A DNA stretch of 28,444 nucleotides from DASSCW01 sp036556325 (GCA_036556325.1 DATBJR010000082.1:1-28444), one strand, 5' to 3'. Positions 8,041 to 15,527 are shown, counted from the first letter of the stretch. Numbers and translations are program-made. The notes: generated by a model not told the origin, from the letters alone.

Positions 8041-9147
8041 ATGGCCAGGCCGGATCTGCTCATCGTCGGTGGCGGCATCATCGGCTGTGCGGCGGCAGCC
8101 TTCGCCGCGGAGCGCGGCGCCAGGGTCGTCCTGCTGGAGGGCGACGAGATCGGCGCGGGAGCGTCGGGTCGCAACTCGGGCGCCGTCCAGCACCCGTTCG
8201 ACCGCGTCCTGGCCGAGCTGCATCACGCCACGCGGGGGATCTACGACGAGCTGTCCGCGGCCGATCCCGCTGCCTTCGACTTCCCGCGAGCCCCGGGTGG
8301 CCTCTTCCTGCTGACCGATGACCTCGACGCCGCCCGTCAGCGGATCGCCGAGCTGGAGACCGAGCACCCCGAGCTGCGCCCGCAGCTGCTCGGCGAGGAG
8401 GACCTCCGACGGCAGGAGCCGATGGTCGCCGGTGGCTGGTCGGCCATCCGCCTGGACACCGGCTTCCCGATTCCGCCCGAGGCCGCGACCCGCGCGTTTG
8501 CGGCGCGCGCCCGCACTGCCGGCGCCGACCTGCAGCTCGGACACCGCGTTCAGGCGCTGGGAGACGGCGCGGCGGTGACGCTGGTTGACGGGACGGTGCT
8601 GCATGCCGGCGCGGTGCTGGTTGCCGCCGGGCCATGGTCCGGCGAGCTCCTGGCCAGCAGCGGCGGACCGGCCGCCATCCGGCCGACCTACGGCGTCACC
8701 CTCCAGATCAACCTGCTCGACGGGCCGCGCGGCGTCCTGGAAGAGGGCGCCGTCCACACCGTCAACCGCCCTGTCGAGGGCGAAGAGGCGGGGGTCATCA
8801 CCTTCTCGATGGTCAACGTGCGCGGCACCAGCACGATCGGCTCGACCTTCCTGTCGTGGACGCCGGATCCGGCCCGAATGGCTCCGCGGCTCCTGGAGAA
8901 TGCGGCCCGCTTCGTTCCCGCCGTCGCAGGCGCCGAGATCGTGCAGGGCCGCGTGTGCGCCCGTCCTCAGTCCCCGGACGGGCGCCCGTTCATCGGGGCG
9001 GTGGCGGGACGCCGCGACACGTTCGTGGCGGCCGGCCATGGACCGTGGGGCATGAGCACCGGTCCGGCTTCGGCTGCGATCGCCGTCGACGCCATCCTGG
9101 ACGGTGCCGCGGTGCCCGACGAACTGAGGGCAGATCGGGCGATCTGA
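8041..9147 (+). CDS. FAD-dependent oxidoreductase, DAO family (amino acid or amine oxidase)
   Basis: A 368-residue flavoprotein of the D-amino-acid oxidase/glycine oxidase/sarcosine oxidase superfamily. It has an N-terminal Rossmann motif LLIVGGGIIGCAAAAFAAERGA ending in the acidic ribose-binding residue of LLEGDEIGAG, then SGRNSGAVQHP, the usual DAO loop. A middle substrate domain follows. The C-terminal FAD-binding segment contains RPQSPDGRPFIGAV and GHGPWGMSTGPASA, the last helix capping the pyrophosphate. Such enzymes deaminate amino acids or demethylate amines, often releasing ammonia or peroxide; the substrate is not predictable. Start ATG at 8041 at the edge of the first beta strand; no Shine-Dalgarno sequence. 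The ammonium transporter follows 125 bp downstream in the same direction. Confidence 0.9.
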   Translation: MARPDLLIVGGGIIGCAAAAFAAERGARVVLLEGDEIGAGASGRNSGAVQHPFDRVLAELHHATRGIYDELSAADPAAFDFPRAPGGLFLLTDDLDAARQRIAELETEHPELRPQLLGEEDLRRQEPMVAGGWSAIRLDTGFPIPPEAATRAFAARARTAGADLQLGHRVQALGDGAAVTLVDGTVLHAGAVLVAAGPWSGELLASSGGPAAIRPTYGVTLQINLLDGPRGVLEEGAVHTVNRPVEGEEAGVITFSMVNVRGTSTIGSTFLSWTPDPARMAPRLLENAARFVPAVAGAEIVQGRVCARPQSPDGRPFIGAVAGRRDTFVAAGHGPWGMSTGPASAAIAVDAILDGAAVPDELRADRAI

Positions 9148-9161
9148 CTGCGGGCGGCGCT

Positions 9162-9178
9162 TTGTGCAATCTGCACAA
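9162..9178. promoter_or_regulatory. Palindromic operator candidate upstream of amt
   Basis: TTGTGCA-ATC-TGCACAA, a perfect 7-bp inverted repeat with 3-nt spacer in a locally AT-richer patch. It lies 15 bp after the oxidoreductase stop and 95 bp before the amt ATG. A -10-like TAGGCT at 9232-9237 would put the palindrome roughly 55-80 bp upstream of the transcription start, an activator-like position. The core TGTGC-N5-GCACA resembles sites of CRP/FNR-family regulators but is not an exact match to a named operator. Confidence 0.5.
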
Positions 9179-9272
9179 CAATTGGCCGCGCGGCTCGCCG
9201 ACTCGCGGCGTCACGAACGATCATCGGCCCATAGGCTCCGTGCAACACCGCAGCCGCGAGGGAGCCGCACCG

Positions 9273-10505
9273 ATGGGGACGATCGACTCCGGGGACACCG
9301 CCTGGCTCCTGGTCTCCACCGCCCTGGTCATGCTGATGACCCCTGGCCTGGCCCTGTTCTACGGCGGCCTGGTGCGGCGCAAGAACGTGCTCAGCACGAT
9401 CATGCACAGCTTCTTCATCCTGGCGCTGGTCAGCGTCACCTGGGTCCTGTGGGGCTATTCGCTGGCCTTCGGGCCGGATGCCGGGCTCGGCCTCGTCGGG
9501 CGGCTGGACTGGCTGGGGCTGGAGGGCGTGGGACCGGAACCATCGGCCACCTACGCGCCGACGGTCCCGCACCTTGCGTTCATGGCCTTCCAGATGATGT
9601 TCGCCGTCATCACCCCGGCGCTCATCACCGGTGCCTTCGCCGAACGCAAACGCTTCAAGGCCTTCGTCCTCTTCTCCGTGGCCTGGTCGACGCTCGTCTA
9701 CGCGCCGATCGCCCACTGGGTCTGGTCGCCGGGTGGCTGGCTGAGCCACCTTGGCATCCTCGACTTCGCCGGCGGGACGGTCGTGCACCTGGCCAGCGGG
9801 GTGGCCGCGCTGGTGGCGGCGCTCATGGTCGGCCGGCGGATGGGCCTGCTGGAGCCGGCCACCGAGCCGCACGACGTGCCGATGACCGTCCTGGGCGCCG
9901 GCCTGCTGTGGTTCGGCTGGTTTGGCTTCAACGCCGGCTCGGCGCTGGGCGCGAATGGCGTGGCGGCCGTCGCCCTGGTCACCACCAACACCGCCGCCGC
10001 CATGGCGGCGCTGACCTGGGTCACCCTGAGCTGGTTGCACCGCGGCTCGCCGTCAGTGATCGGCGCGGCGCTCGGCGCGGTGGCCGGGCTGGTGGCAATC
10101 ACCCCCGCCGCGGGCTTCGTGACCCCGGCGGGCGCGATCCTCATCGGCTTCGGGGTGGGAATCGTCTGCTATGGCGCCTCGCTGCTGCGGCTGCGCTCGC
10201 GAGTCGACGACGCGCTGGACGTCTTCGCCGTCCACGGCGTGGGTGGCGCCTTTGGCGCACTGGCCACCGGCGTGCTGGCGACGGTCGCCGTCAACCCGGC
10301 CGGCCGCGATGGCCTGCTGCATGGCAACCCGGCGCAGCTCGGCGTCCAGCTGCTGGGCATCACCGCGGTTGCCGCCTACTCGGCGGCCGCCACCACCGCG
10401 ATCCTGCTGGTCGTGAACGTGGCCGTTCGGATCCGGGTGCCGCGCGAGGCCGAGGAGGCCGGGCTGGACGTGGCCCAGCACGGCGAGATCGCCTATGGCG
10501 CCTAG
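9273..10505 (+). CDS. amt: Ammonium transporter
   Basis: A 410-residue Amt/MEP/Rh family channel carrying ammonium across the cytoplasmic membrane. About eleven hydrophobic spans are seen. Signatures include TPGLALFYGGLVRRKNVLS after span 1, the FQMMFAVITPALITGAFAER block, IAHWVWSPGGWL with one of the twin pore histidines, DFAGGTVVHLASGVAALVAAL, WFGFNAGSALG, TNTAAAMAALTW, and DVFAVHGVGGAFGALATG with the second pore histidine. The usual length is 400-430. Start ATG at 9273 with GGGAG 8 nt upstream; the open frame extends further upstream without signature. No glnK/PII gene lies next to it; instead a 44-residue membrane protein follows after 24 bp. Confidence 0.96.
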   Translation: MGTIDSGDTAWLLVSTALVMLMTPGLALFYGGLVRRKNVLSTIMHSFFILALVSVTWVLWGYSLAFGPDAGLGLVGRLDWLGLEGVGPEPSATYAPTVPHLAFMAFQMMFAVITPALITGAFAERKRFKAFVLFSVAWSTLVYAPIAHWVWSPGGWLSHLGILDFAGGTVVHLASGVAALVAALMVGRRMGLLEPATEPHDVPMTVLGAGLLWFGWFGFNAGSALGANGVAAVALVTTNTAAAMAALTWVTLSWLHRGSPSVIGAALGAVAGLVAITPAAGFVTPAGAILIGFGVGIVCYGASLLRLRSRVDDALDVFAVHGVGGAFGALATGVLATVAVNPAGRDGLLHGNPAQLGVQLLGITAVAAYSAAATTAILLVVNVAVRIRVPREAEEAGLDVAQHGEIAYGA

Positions 10506-10515
10506 GGAGTTCGTG

Positions 10516-10525
10516 AAGGAGGTGA
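10516..10525 (+). promoter_or_regulatory. Perfect extended Shine-Dalgarno sequence
   Basis: AAGGAGGTGA is fully complementary over ten bases to the 3' end of bacterial 16S rRNA. It sits 4 nt (7 nt from GGAGG) before the ATG at 10530 and is the strongest ribosome binding site in the window. It is the main reason for calling the 44-residue gene. Confidence 0.8.
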
Positions 10526-10529
10526 CCCG

Positions 10530-10664
10530 ATGACCATCGCCGCGCTTCTCGCGTTCGGCACGCTCCTCGCCGCCTGGTTGACGGCACCCGCCGAACGCTG
10601 GCATCGCGCCGAGACGGCAACCCAATCGATGCCGGAGCTCGCCGCGGAGCCGCAAGCCGCCTGA
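10530..10664 (+). CDS. 44-residue single-span membrane protein downstream of amt
   Basis: A small open frame with one hydrophobic segment at residues 3-19 (IAALLAFGTLLAAWL), followed by a basic-aromatic stretch (ERWHRAE) and an Ala/Glu/Pro-rich tail ending PQAA. It lies 24 bp after the amt stop in the same direction and ends just before the hairpin at 10674-10693, so it is probably the last gene of the amt unit. The evidence that it is real is the perfect Shine-Dalgarno sequence with ideal spacing, the ATG start and the position inside the operon. I do not recognise a family. By analogy with KdpF-like and other small subunits it might modulate or stabilise the transporter, but that is only inference. 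Confidence 0.65.
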   Translation: MTIAALLAFGTLLAAWLTAPAERWHRAETATQSMPELAAEPQAA

Positions 10665-10673
10665 CACGATCCG

Positions 10674-10693
10674 GCACCGTCAACGGACGGTGC
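10674..10693 (+). terminator. Hairpin after the amt unit
   Basis: GCACCGTC-AACG-GACGGTGC forms a perfect 8-bp stem with a 4-nt loop, beginning 9 bp after the stop of the 44-residue ORF. There is no T tract behind it, so it may be a weak or factor-assisted terminator, or a 3'-end stabilising hairpin. The next gene starts 36 bp later. Confidence 0.45.
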
Positions 10694-10718
10694 ACGAACC
10701 GATGCGGCGGCGCCGGCG

Positions 10719-10724
10719 TATCCT
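10719..10724 (+). promoter_or_regulatory. -10 hexamer for a possibly leaderless mRNA
   Basis: TATCCT lies 5 nt before the ATG at 10730. There is no Shine-Dalgarno sequence between them, so transcription would begin at or very near the start codon. Confidence 0.4.
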
Positions 10725-10729
10725 CGTCC

Positions 10730-11935
10730 ATGGTGGACGGCACCCCGCGCCAGCTCGACCCCCCGGCCCTTGCCCGCCGGTACGGCCGCGAGCTGGCCGC
10801 GGCCGCCCACGCGGTCCTGGAAAGCCGCGAGGCGGCGGAAGCGGCCGCCGCCGCAGGCATCGCCGACGTGCTGCGCGCCCATCAGACCGCGACCCTGCCG
10901 GAGACGGCGACCACCCTCGACGTCCTGAGGTCCGCGACCCTGCGACGAGCAGAAGCCGCTCGGCGGCGGTGGCGCCAGGTGGACCCGCTGCCCGATCGGA
11001 CCACGCCGCCCGCGACCATCTCCTTCGCGGTGAGCGCCGAAGCGGTGTCCGCCGCGCTGGCCGCAGCGCCGCTCGACGACCGGCAGCCGGGGAGGACCGC
11101 CTGGCTCGTGGCGGCTGGCGTCCTGCTGATTGCCGCCGTCGGTATCGGCTTATGGCTCATCCCCGCTGACGGCGGCCGGGCCGCGGTGCGCAACCCATCG
11201 CTGCTGCCGACGCCTTCCTCGCCGGCCGCCGCGATCGCCGTCGCACGCGGTCCGATCACCTTGGCGGGCTGCCGGGTCGAGCCGGCCAGCACGCCGGTGG
11301 CCTATCGCGGCTGGCTGACGCTCGGCGACCTGACCGGAGCGGACGCTGCGGACGCAGGCCGTCCGCTGTTCGCTCTGGTGACCGCCGGGGAGGCGGAGTG
11401 GCTCGGCTGGCACGACACCGGTTCCGGCGCGATGTATCCCCGTCCGGTCGGTCGCGTGGCATGCGCCATGGATCCGTTCAGCGGCACCACGCGGGCCTAT
11501 GCCGTGGCCGGCGACTGGCAGCCGCCGACGCTTCCCGATGCCTGCCCGCCGGGCGAGATCTACAAGTTCGGCGACCTGCGCGAGATCGGCGGACCCCGCC
11601 TGTTCGCGACCCTGCCGATCGGCACCGGCAGCTGGCGCGCACATGACGCTGCCCTGCGGCTGTACCTGCGGCTGGCGGCGCCGCCCAACGTGGACACCGC
11701 GGTCACCGCCACCGCCCGTTCGCTGGAGGCCGACGCCACGGTGCCGCTCACCGTCGAGCGCGTGCTGGCGTCGCCGGCTGCCACGCCGGTGCGCAACCTG
11801 TACCTCACCCTCCGCAACGTCGACCTGCCGAACCCGGGCTGCTGGATCGTCAGCGTGGCGCTGGACGGGGAGGTGGCCGGTTCGACCCTGGTCCCGGTGT
11901 CGGAGCCGGCGCGGGGAGTGTCTCTCGGACGCTAG
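10730..11935 (+). CDS. Unknown single-pass membrane protein with sigma-region-2-like cytoplasmic part
   Basis: 401 residues, family not recognised. Residues 13-82 are helical and Ala/Arg-rich and follow the spacing of an ECF sigma region 2: ARRYGRELAAAAHAVLESREAAEAAAAAG, then a second helix ending LRRAEAARRRWRQ. The acidic and aromatic residues of a working sigma domain are mostly replaced by alanine. One transmembrane helix lies at 123-144 (TAWLVAAGVLLIAAVGIGLWL), then a Pro/Ser linker (LPTPSSPA), then an extracytoplasmic domain of about 230 residues. That domain has four cysteines (in AGCRVE, VACAMD, DACPPG, NPGCWI) that could form two disulfides. ATG start at 10730 without ribosome binding site. 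Its stop overlaps the convergent ybeY stop by 4 bp. It might be a membrane-anchored sensor or regulator; this is a guess from architecture. Confidence 0.8.
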   Translation: MVDGTPRQLDPPALARRYGRELAAAAHAVLESREAAEAAAAAGIADVLRAHQTATLPETATTLDVLRSATLRRAEAARRRWRQVDPLPDRTTPPATISFAVSAEAVSAALAAAPLDDRQPGRTAWLVAAGVLLIAAVGIGLWLIPADGGRAAVRNPSLLPTPSSPAAAIAVARGPITLAGCRVEPASTPVAYRGWLTLGDLTGADAADAGRPLFALVTAGEAEWLGWHDTGSGAMYPRPVGRVACAMDPFSGTTRAYAVAGDWQPPTLPDACPPGEIYKFGDLREIGGPRLFATLPIGTGSWRAHDAALRLYLRLAAPPNVDTAVTATARSLEADATVPLTVERVLASPAATPVRNLYLTLRNVDLPNPGCWIVSVALDGEVAGSTLVPVSEPARGVSLGR

Positions 11936-12519
11936 CTGCCAGTGGTCACGGCGTGGCCCGCGCGGTCGAACAGCGAGCCGGGCTTCCAGGCGACATCGCG
12001 GTGGCGCCGGTGCAGGGTGGCCAGTACCTCGTGCTCGAGGCGGCGCATCTGCTCCTCCTCGTCCATCTCGGCGTGATCATGGCCGAGCAGGTGCAGCGTG
12101 CCATGGATGGCGAGCAGGACGATCTCCTCGGCGACGCTCCAGTCGCCGGCGCTCGCCTGCCTCACGGCCTGGTCGAGATCGATCACCACGTCGCCCAGGA
12201 GCGTGGCACCCGGCGGCGAGACGCCATCGTCATCGGCCAGGTGTGAGCGGCGGCCGTCGACGCGCCACTCGTGGAGCGGAAAGGCGAGCACGTCGGTGGG
12301 GCTGCGCTCGCCCATGTGATCAAAGTTGAGGCGCTCCATCTCGCCATCGCCGCAGAGCGTCAGCTCGAGCTCGCAGGCGCCGGGTCCGAGTGAGACGGAG
12401 ACGGTCTCGCCCACCGCCGTCTCCAGGAGCTGGTTGAGCTGCTCGATGGCCATCGGCTCGATCGCCATGGCCAGCTGGTCCCGCCCGACGTGGTCGTGGA
12501 ACGTGACCTCGCAGCCCAT
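11932..12519 (-). CDS. ybeY: Endoribonuclease YbeY
   Basis: A 195-residue zinc-dependent endoribonuclease needed for 16S rRNA 3'-end maturation and ribosome quality control. Family signatures are LNFDHMGERSPTDVLAFPLHEW, LLGDVVIDLDQA, and the metal motif in LAIHGTLHLLGHDHAEMDEEE, where the three histidines are intact. About 35 C-terminal residues beyond the metal motif (HRRHRDVAWKPGSLF and on) are longer than in E. coli. ATG at 12519 has no Shine-Dalgarno sequence; TAGCAT lies 6 nt upstream (12526-12531). It is downstream of pgpH by 47 bp, the same neighbour as in Bacillus (yqfF-yqfG). Confidence 0.95.
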   Translation of the reverse strand: MGCEVTFHDHVGRDQLAMAIEPMAIEQLNQLLETAVGETVSVSLGPGACELELTLCGDGEMERLNFDHMGERSPTDVLAFPLHEWRVDGRRSHLADDDGVSPPGATLLGDVVIDLDQAVRQASAGDWSVAEEIVLLAIHGTLHLLGHDHAEMDEEEQMRRLEHEVLATLHRRHRDVAWKPGSLFDRAGHAVTTGS

Positions 12520-12525
12520 GCGCCC

Positions 12526-12531
12526 ATGCTA
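12526..12531 (-). promoter_or_regulatory. -10 hexamer before ybeY
   Basis: TAGCAT on the minus strand, 6 nt before the ybeY ATG, in the 47-bp gap after pgpH. Consistent with a leaderless secondary transcript; no -35 hexamer recognised. Confidence 0.4.
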
Positions 12532-12566
12532 GGCCGTCCGCGGGCGGGGCTCAAGGTCGAGATCGC

Positions 12567-14684
12567 TCAGGCCCGTTCGCGGCGCGGTGGCTCCAGCGGC
12601 ACGACGTTGTCGGGGTACTTGATGCGGCTGTGGTACATCCCCAGCAGCTGCTGGACGAAGGCATCCTTGATCTGGCTGATGTTCTTGAGGGTCAGCTCCG
12701 CGTCGTCCAGCTGCCCGTCCTCCACTCGGGCGTCGACGATGCGGTCGACCATCGCCCGGATACTGGCCTCGTCCTTGTCATCCAGCGACCGGACCGATGC
12801 CTCCACGCCATCGGACAGCATCAGGATGGCTGCCTCGCGGCTCTGCGGCTTCGGACCCGGGTAGCGGTACAAATCCTTGGGGACCAGCTCGTCGTTGCCA
12901 CCGACCTCCTGCAGCGCCTTGCCGTAGAAGTAGCTCATCACGCTGGTGCCGTGGTGCTGGGGGATGAAGCCGATGATCTGAACCGGCAGGCCGTACTCGT
13001 AGCCCAGGTCGATGCCGTCACGGATGTGGCTGCTGATGATTCGCGCGCTGACCTCTGCCGAGAGGTCGTCGTGGATGTTGCGCTCACCGGCCTGGTTCTC
13101 GATGAAGGCCAGCGGGTTCTTCATCTTGCCGATGTCGTGGTAGTACGCGGCGACGCGGGCCAGCAGCGGATCGGCGCCGATGGTCTCCGCGGCCCGTTCG
13201 GCGAGGTTGCCGACCATCACGCTGTGGTGGTAGGTGCCCGGCGTCTCGAGCAGCAGGCGCCGCAGCAGCCGGGATGAGGGGTTGGCCAGCTCCAGCAACT
13301 GGAACACGGTCATGATGCCGAACAGGTTGCCGATGACCGCGAACGAGCCCACCGCCAGCACCACGGCCAGCGCGGCGTTCACCGACCCGGCGGCGATGCC
13401 CTGCAGGACGCTGGTGACGTCGCGCTGCTCAAGCAGGTTGAACGCCAACAGCACGGCGATGTTGGTCGCGGCCAGCACGAGCCCGCCGCGGACGAAGGCA
13501 TTCAGCCGCTCAGCCCGCACGATGGCGGTCAGGGCGGCCAGGCCGCCGGCCAGCGTGTAGACCGCCGGCCACAACGTGCTCGAGTTCATCACGCCCGCCA
13601 GGACCGCCAACGCCACCGCCATGGCCGCGCCCGCTGCGCCCTCCAGCAGGATCCCGGTCAGCAGGACGGTGGCTGCCGTCGGCACGACGTAGGCCCACAG
13701 CGTCCGATCCGCCGCGATGCGGATGGCGATCGCCGTGCCCAGCAGCGCCAGCCCGAACAGCAGCAGTGAGCGGTTGCGGAACCAGATGGCGGGCTCGAAG
13801 CGCCACAGGATGCCGACCAGGAGGGCGGACACCAGCAGCGCGACCAGCGCGTTGCCGCCGACTGTGCTGGCCTGCAGCCGAGGCGCGCTGAGCCCCAATG
13901 CCTCCAGCTCCTCGAGGTGCAGCTCGGTGATGACTTCGCCGCGGCGCAGGATGGTCTGGTCCTTCTCCAGGCTCACGCGCACCGGCGGGACCGCGTCGAT
14001 CGCCGCCTGCCGGGCTGCATCGGTCTGGCTCTGCGATGGCTGGTAGTTGGCCGCCACGTAGTCCTCGGTGATGTCGCCCGCCAGCTCGCGGTCCGGTGCG
14101 CTCAGCTCGTTGGTGATGTTGGTGCGGACCTGCTGGCGCGCCTCCGTCACCTTGTCCGAGTCGATCCGGCCGCCCTGAACGGTCTCCAGGACGGTCGCGC
14201 CGGCATCGGCGATCTTCTGCCAGGTCCCCAGGGGAAGATTCGCCAGGCGCTGACGCTGCGCGTCGGTCAGCGTCTGGGCAACCCGGGTCAGGTCGCTGAT
14301 CACCTCGGCGTCGGACAGATTCTCGCTGTCGCGGCGCTGCAGCGTGCGGGTGATGCCGTCCACGAAGGCGCCGTACGCGGTCAGCTGCTGCTGGCTAATG
14401 TCGGTCATCGGCGCCACCGGCACGTACACCGTCTCGACCGCGTCTGCCGCGTCCTGCTGTGCCGTCCGGGTCTTCGACTCCGAGACGAAGCTGGTGCTGG
14501 CGGGCGCGATGATGTCGGCCGGCGCCACGTCGCCGATCTTGTATGCCAGCGCGCCACCGCCGACCTGCAGCGTCATGATCGCCCACAGCAGCCCGGCCAG
14601 CAGTCCACCGACGATCAGCGCCCGGGCCCACGGGCCGCGGCCACCGCCGCCCTCGGTCTCCGCCAGCGTGCGCGGAATGAACAT
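12567..14684 (-). CDS. pgpH: 7TM-HD family phosphodiesterase (PgpH/YqfF)
   Basis: A 705-residue membrane enzyme of the 7TMR-HD family; characterised members hydrolyse cyclic di-AMP. Order: one N-terminal transmembrane helix (about residues 23-42), a large extracytoplasmic 7TMR-HDED domain (about 50-270) with ERV-like PPVRVSLEKDQTILRRGEVIT near its end, about seven membrane helices (280-465), then a cytoplasmic HD domain. The HD domain contains HHSVMVGNLAERAAE, the HD pair in AAYYHDIGKMKNP near residue 515, SSHIRDGIDLGYEYGLP and IPQHHGTSVMSYFY, all metal-ligand blocks being present. ATG start 4 nt after the yqeY stop. Substrate c-di-AMP is inferred from the family; no cyclase gene is in the window. 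Confidence 0.94.
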   Translation of the reverse strand: MFIPRTLAETEGGGGRGPWARALIVGGLLAGLLWAIMTLQVGGGALAYKIGDVAPADIIAPASTSFVSESKTRTAQQDAADAVETVYVPVAPMTDISQQQLTAYGAFVDGITRTLQRRDSENLSDAEVISDLTRVAQTLTDAQRQRLANLPLGTWQKIADAGATVLETVQGGRIDSDKVTEARQQVRTNITNELSAPDRELAGDITEDYVAANYQPSQSQTDAARQAAIDAVPPVRVSLEKDQTILRRGEVITELHLEELEALGLSAPRLQASTVGGNALVALLVSALLVGILWRFEPAIWFRNRSLLLFGLALLGTAIAIRIAADRTLWAYVVPTAATVLLTGILLEGAAGAAMAVALAVLAGVMNSSTLWPAVYTLAGGLAALTAIVRAERLNAFVRGGLVLAATNIAVLLAFNLLEQRDVTSVLQGIAAGSVNAALAVVLAVGSFAVIGNLFGIMTVFQLLELANPSSRLLRRLLLETPGTYHHSVMVGNLAERAAETIGADPLLARVAAYYHDIGKMKNPLAFIENQAGERNIHDDLSAEVSARIISSHIRDGIDLGYEYGLPVQIIGFIPQHHGTSVMSYFYGKALQEVGGNDELVPKDLYRYPGPKPQSREAAILMLSDGVEASVRSLDDKDEASIRAMVDRIVDARVEDGQLDDAELTLKNISQIKDAFVQQLLGMYHSRIKYPDNVVPLEPPRRERA

Positions 14685-14688
14685 CGGC

Positions 14689-15135
14689 TCAGCCCCCGAG
14701 CTTGGCTCGGACCAGGTCGGCCAGCGCCTTGCCGTCAGCCCGTCCCCTGGTCTGCGGCGTGACCTTGCCCATCACGCGTCCCATGTCGCCGGGCGACGTG
14801 GCGCCGGTCTCGGCGATGGCGGCATCGACCATGGACGCCAGCTCGTCCGCCGAGAGCTGTTGGGGCAGGAACTCGGCAATGATCGCCGACTCCTCTTCCT
14901 CCACCTGGACCATGGCATCGCGGCCGGCGGCGCGGAAGTGCTCGATCGACTCGCGGCGCAGCTTCATCTGTTTCGACAGGACGTCCACCACGTCCTCGTC
15001 GGTCAGGTCGCGGCCAAGCTCGATGCGGCGGTTCTGGAACGCGGCCATGGCCATGCGCAGCGTGCCGACGCGACGGATGTCGCGGGCGAGCATGGCCTCA
15101 CGCATGGCGGTCTCGATCCGCCCCTGGAGGGTCAT
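14689..15135 (-). CDS. yqeY: GatB/YqeY domain protein
   Basis: A 148-residue stand-alone YqeY protein, homologous to the C-terminal tRNA-binding tail of the amidotransferase subunit GatB. Features are the N-terminal helical part LQGRIETAMREAMLARD, the RRIELGRDLTDEDVVDVLSKQMKLRRES core, EFLPQQLSADEL, and the closing helix with GDMGRVMGKVTPQTRGRADGKALADLV. A role in tRNA-related quality control is assumed but unproven. The order rpsU-yqeY is the same as in Bacillus and many Gram-positives. ATG at 15135 has no convincing ribosome binding site; it lies 90 bp after the rpsU stop and was the only in-frame ATG/GTG before the conserved start. Confidence 0.93.
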   Translation of the reverse strand: MTLQGRIETAMREAMLARDIRRVGTLRMAMAAFQNRRIELGRDLTDEDVVDVLSKQMKLRRESIEHFRAAGRDAMVQVEEEESAIIAEFLPQQLSADELASMVDAAIAETGATSPGDMGRVMGKVTPQTRGRADGKALADLVRAKLGG

Positions 15136-15225
15136 CGGCTGGGGGTGGCGGGTGCCATCGGCCTCATCATCGGCTCTGCTGGAGAACCGTCCGACCGGGG
15201 CCCGCCGAGGGAGTGCGTCTGGCGA

Positions 15226-15402
15226 CTAAGCGCGGGTAGCCTTGCGTTTCTTGGCTTCCTTGCGCTTCCGCTTCACGCTGGGCTTCTCGTAATGCTCGCG
15301 GCGCCGTGCCTCAGCCAGGATCCCGGATTGCTGGATCTTCTTGTTGAAGCGGCGCAGCGCGCTCTCGAACGTTTCGTTCTCGCCCACGCGGACCTCTGCC
15401 AA
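15226..15402 (-). CDS. rpsU: Small ribosomal subunit protein bS21
   Basis: A 58-residue protein of the 30S subunit platform, near the anti-Shine-Dalgarno region, supporting initiation. It reads LAEVRVGENETFESALRRF, then NKKIQQSGILAEARRREHYEKPS and a strongly basic tail VKRKRKEAKKRKATRA, a full-length bS21. The start is TTG at 15402, since no ATG or GTG fits. AAAGGAGG lies 8 nt upstream of this TTG and settles it. The gene has its own promoter (TTGACC-N17-TAGACT) and a leader of about 68 nt with a hairpin. bS21 is absent from most Actinobacteria, which supports a Chloroflexota rather than an actinobacterial source. Confidence 0.93.
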   Translation of the reverse strand: MAEVRVGENETFESALRRFNKKIQQSGILAEARRREHYEKPSVKRKRKEAKKRKATRA

Positions 15403-15445
15403 ACGTCTCGCCTCCTTTCTGCCGGTGAATTCGCGCCGTGGGGGT

Positions 15446-15460
15446 GGACCGATGCGGTCC
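15446..15460 (-). promoter_or_regulatory. Hairpin in the rpsU leader
   Basis: GGACCG-ATG-CGGTCC (as read on the plus strand): perfect 6-bp stem with a 3-nt loop, in the transcribed leader about 45 nt before the TTG start. It could take part in autoregulation by bS21 or in leader stability. Only the symmetry is seen. Confidence 0.35.
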
Positions 15461-15477
15461 GGCGCGCAAGCCCGCGG

Positions 15478-15506
15478 AGTCTATCAGCGGGGGTGCGAGG
15501 GGTCAA
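15478..15506 (-). promoter_or_regulatory. Sigma-70-type promoter of rpsU
   Basis: -35 TTGACC at 15501-15506 (five of six consensus), a 17-bp spacer, and -10 TAGACT at 15478-15483 (four of six). Predicted transcription start near 15471. It is one of two clear promoters with both hexamers in the window, as expected for a highly expressed ribosomal gene; yqeY, pgpH and ybeY probably share it. Confidence 0.7.
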
Positions 15507-15527
15507 CGCGGCGCCCGTTCGCGTCCG

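Noticed and set aside
15133..15174. Three copies of GCCGATG before and at the yqeY start
   Set aside because: Spacing is irregular (23 and 12 bp), other ATGs are out of frame, and the heptamer is common in this genome's codon usage.
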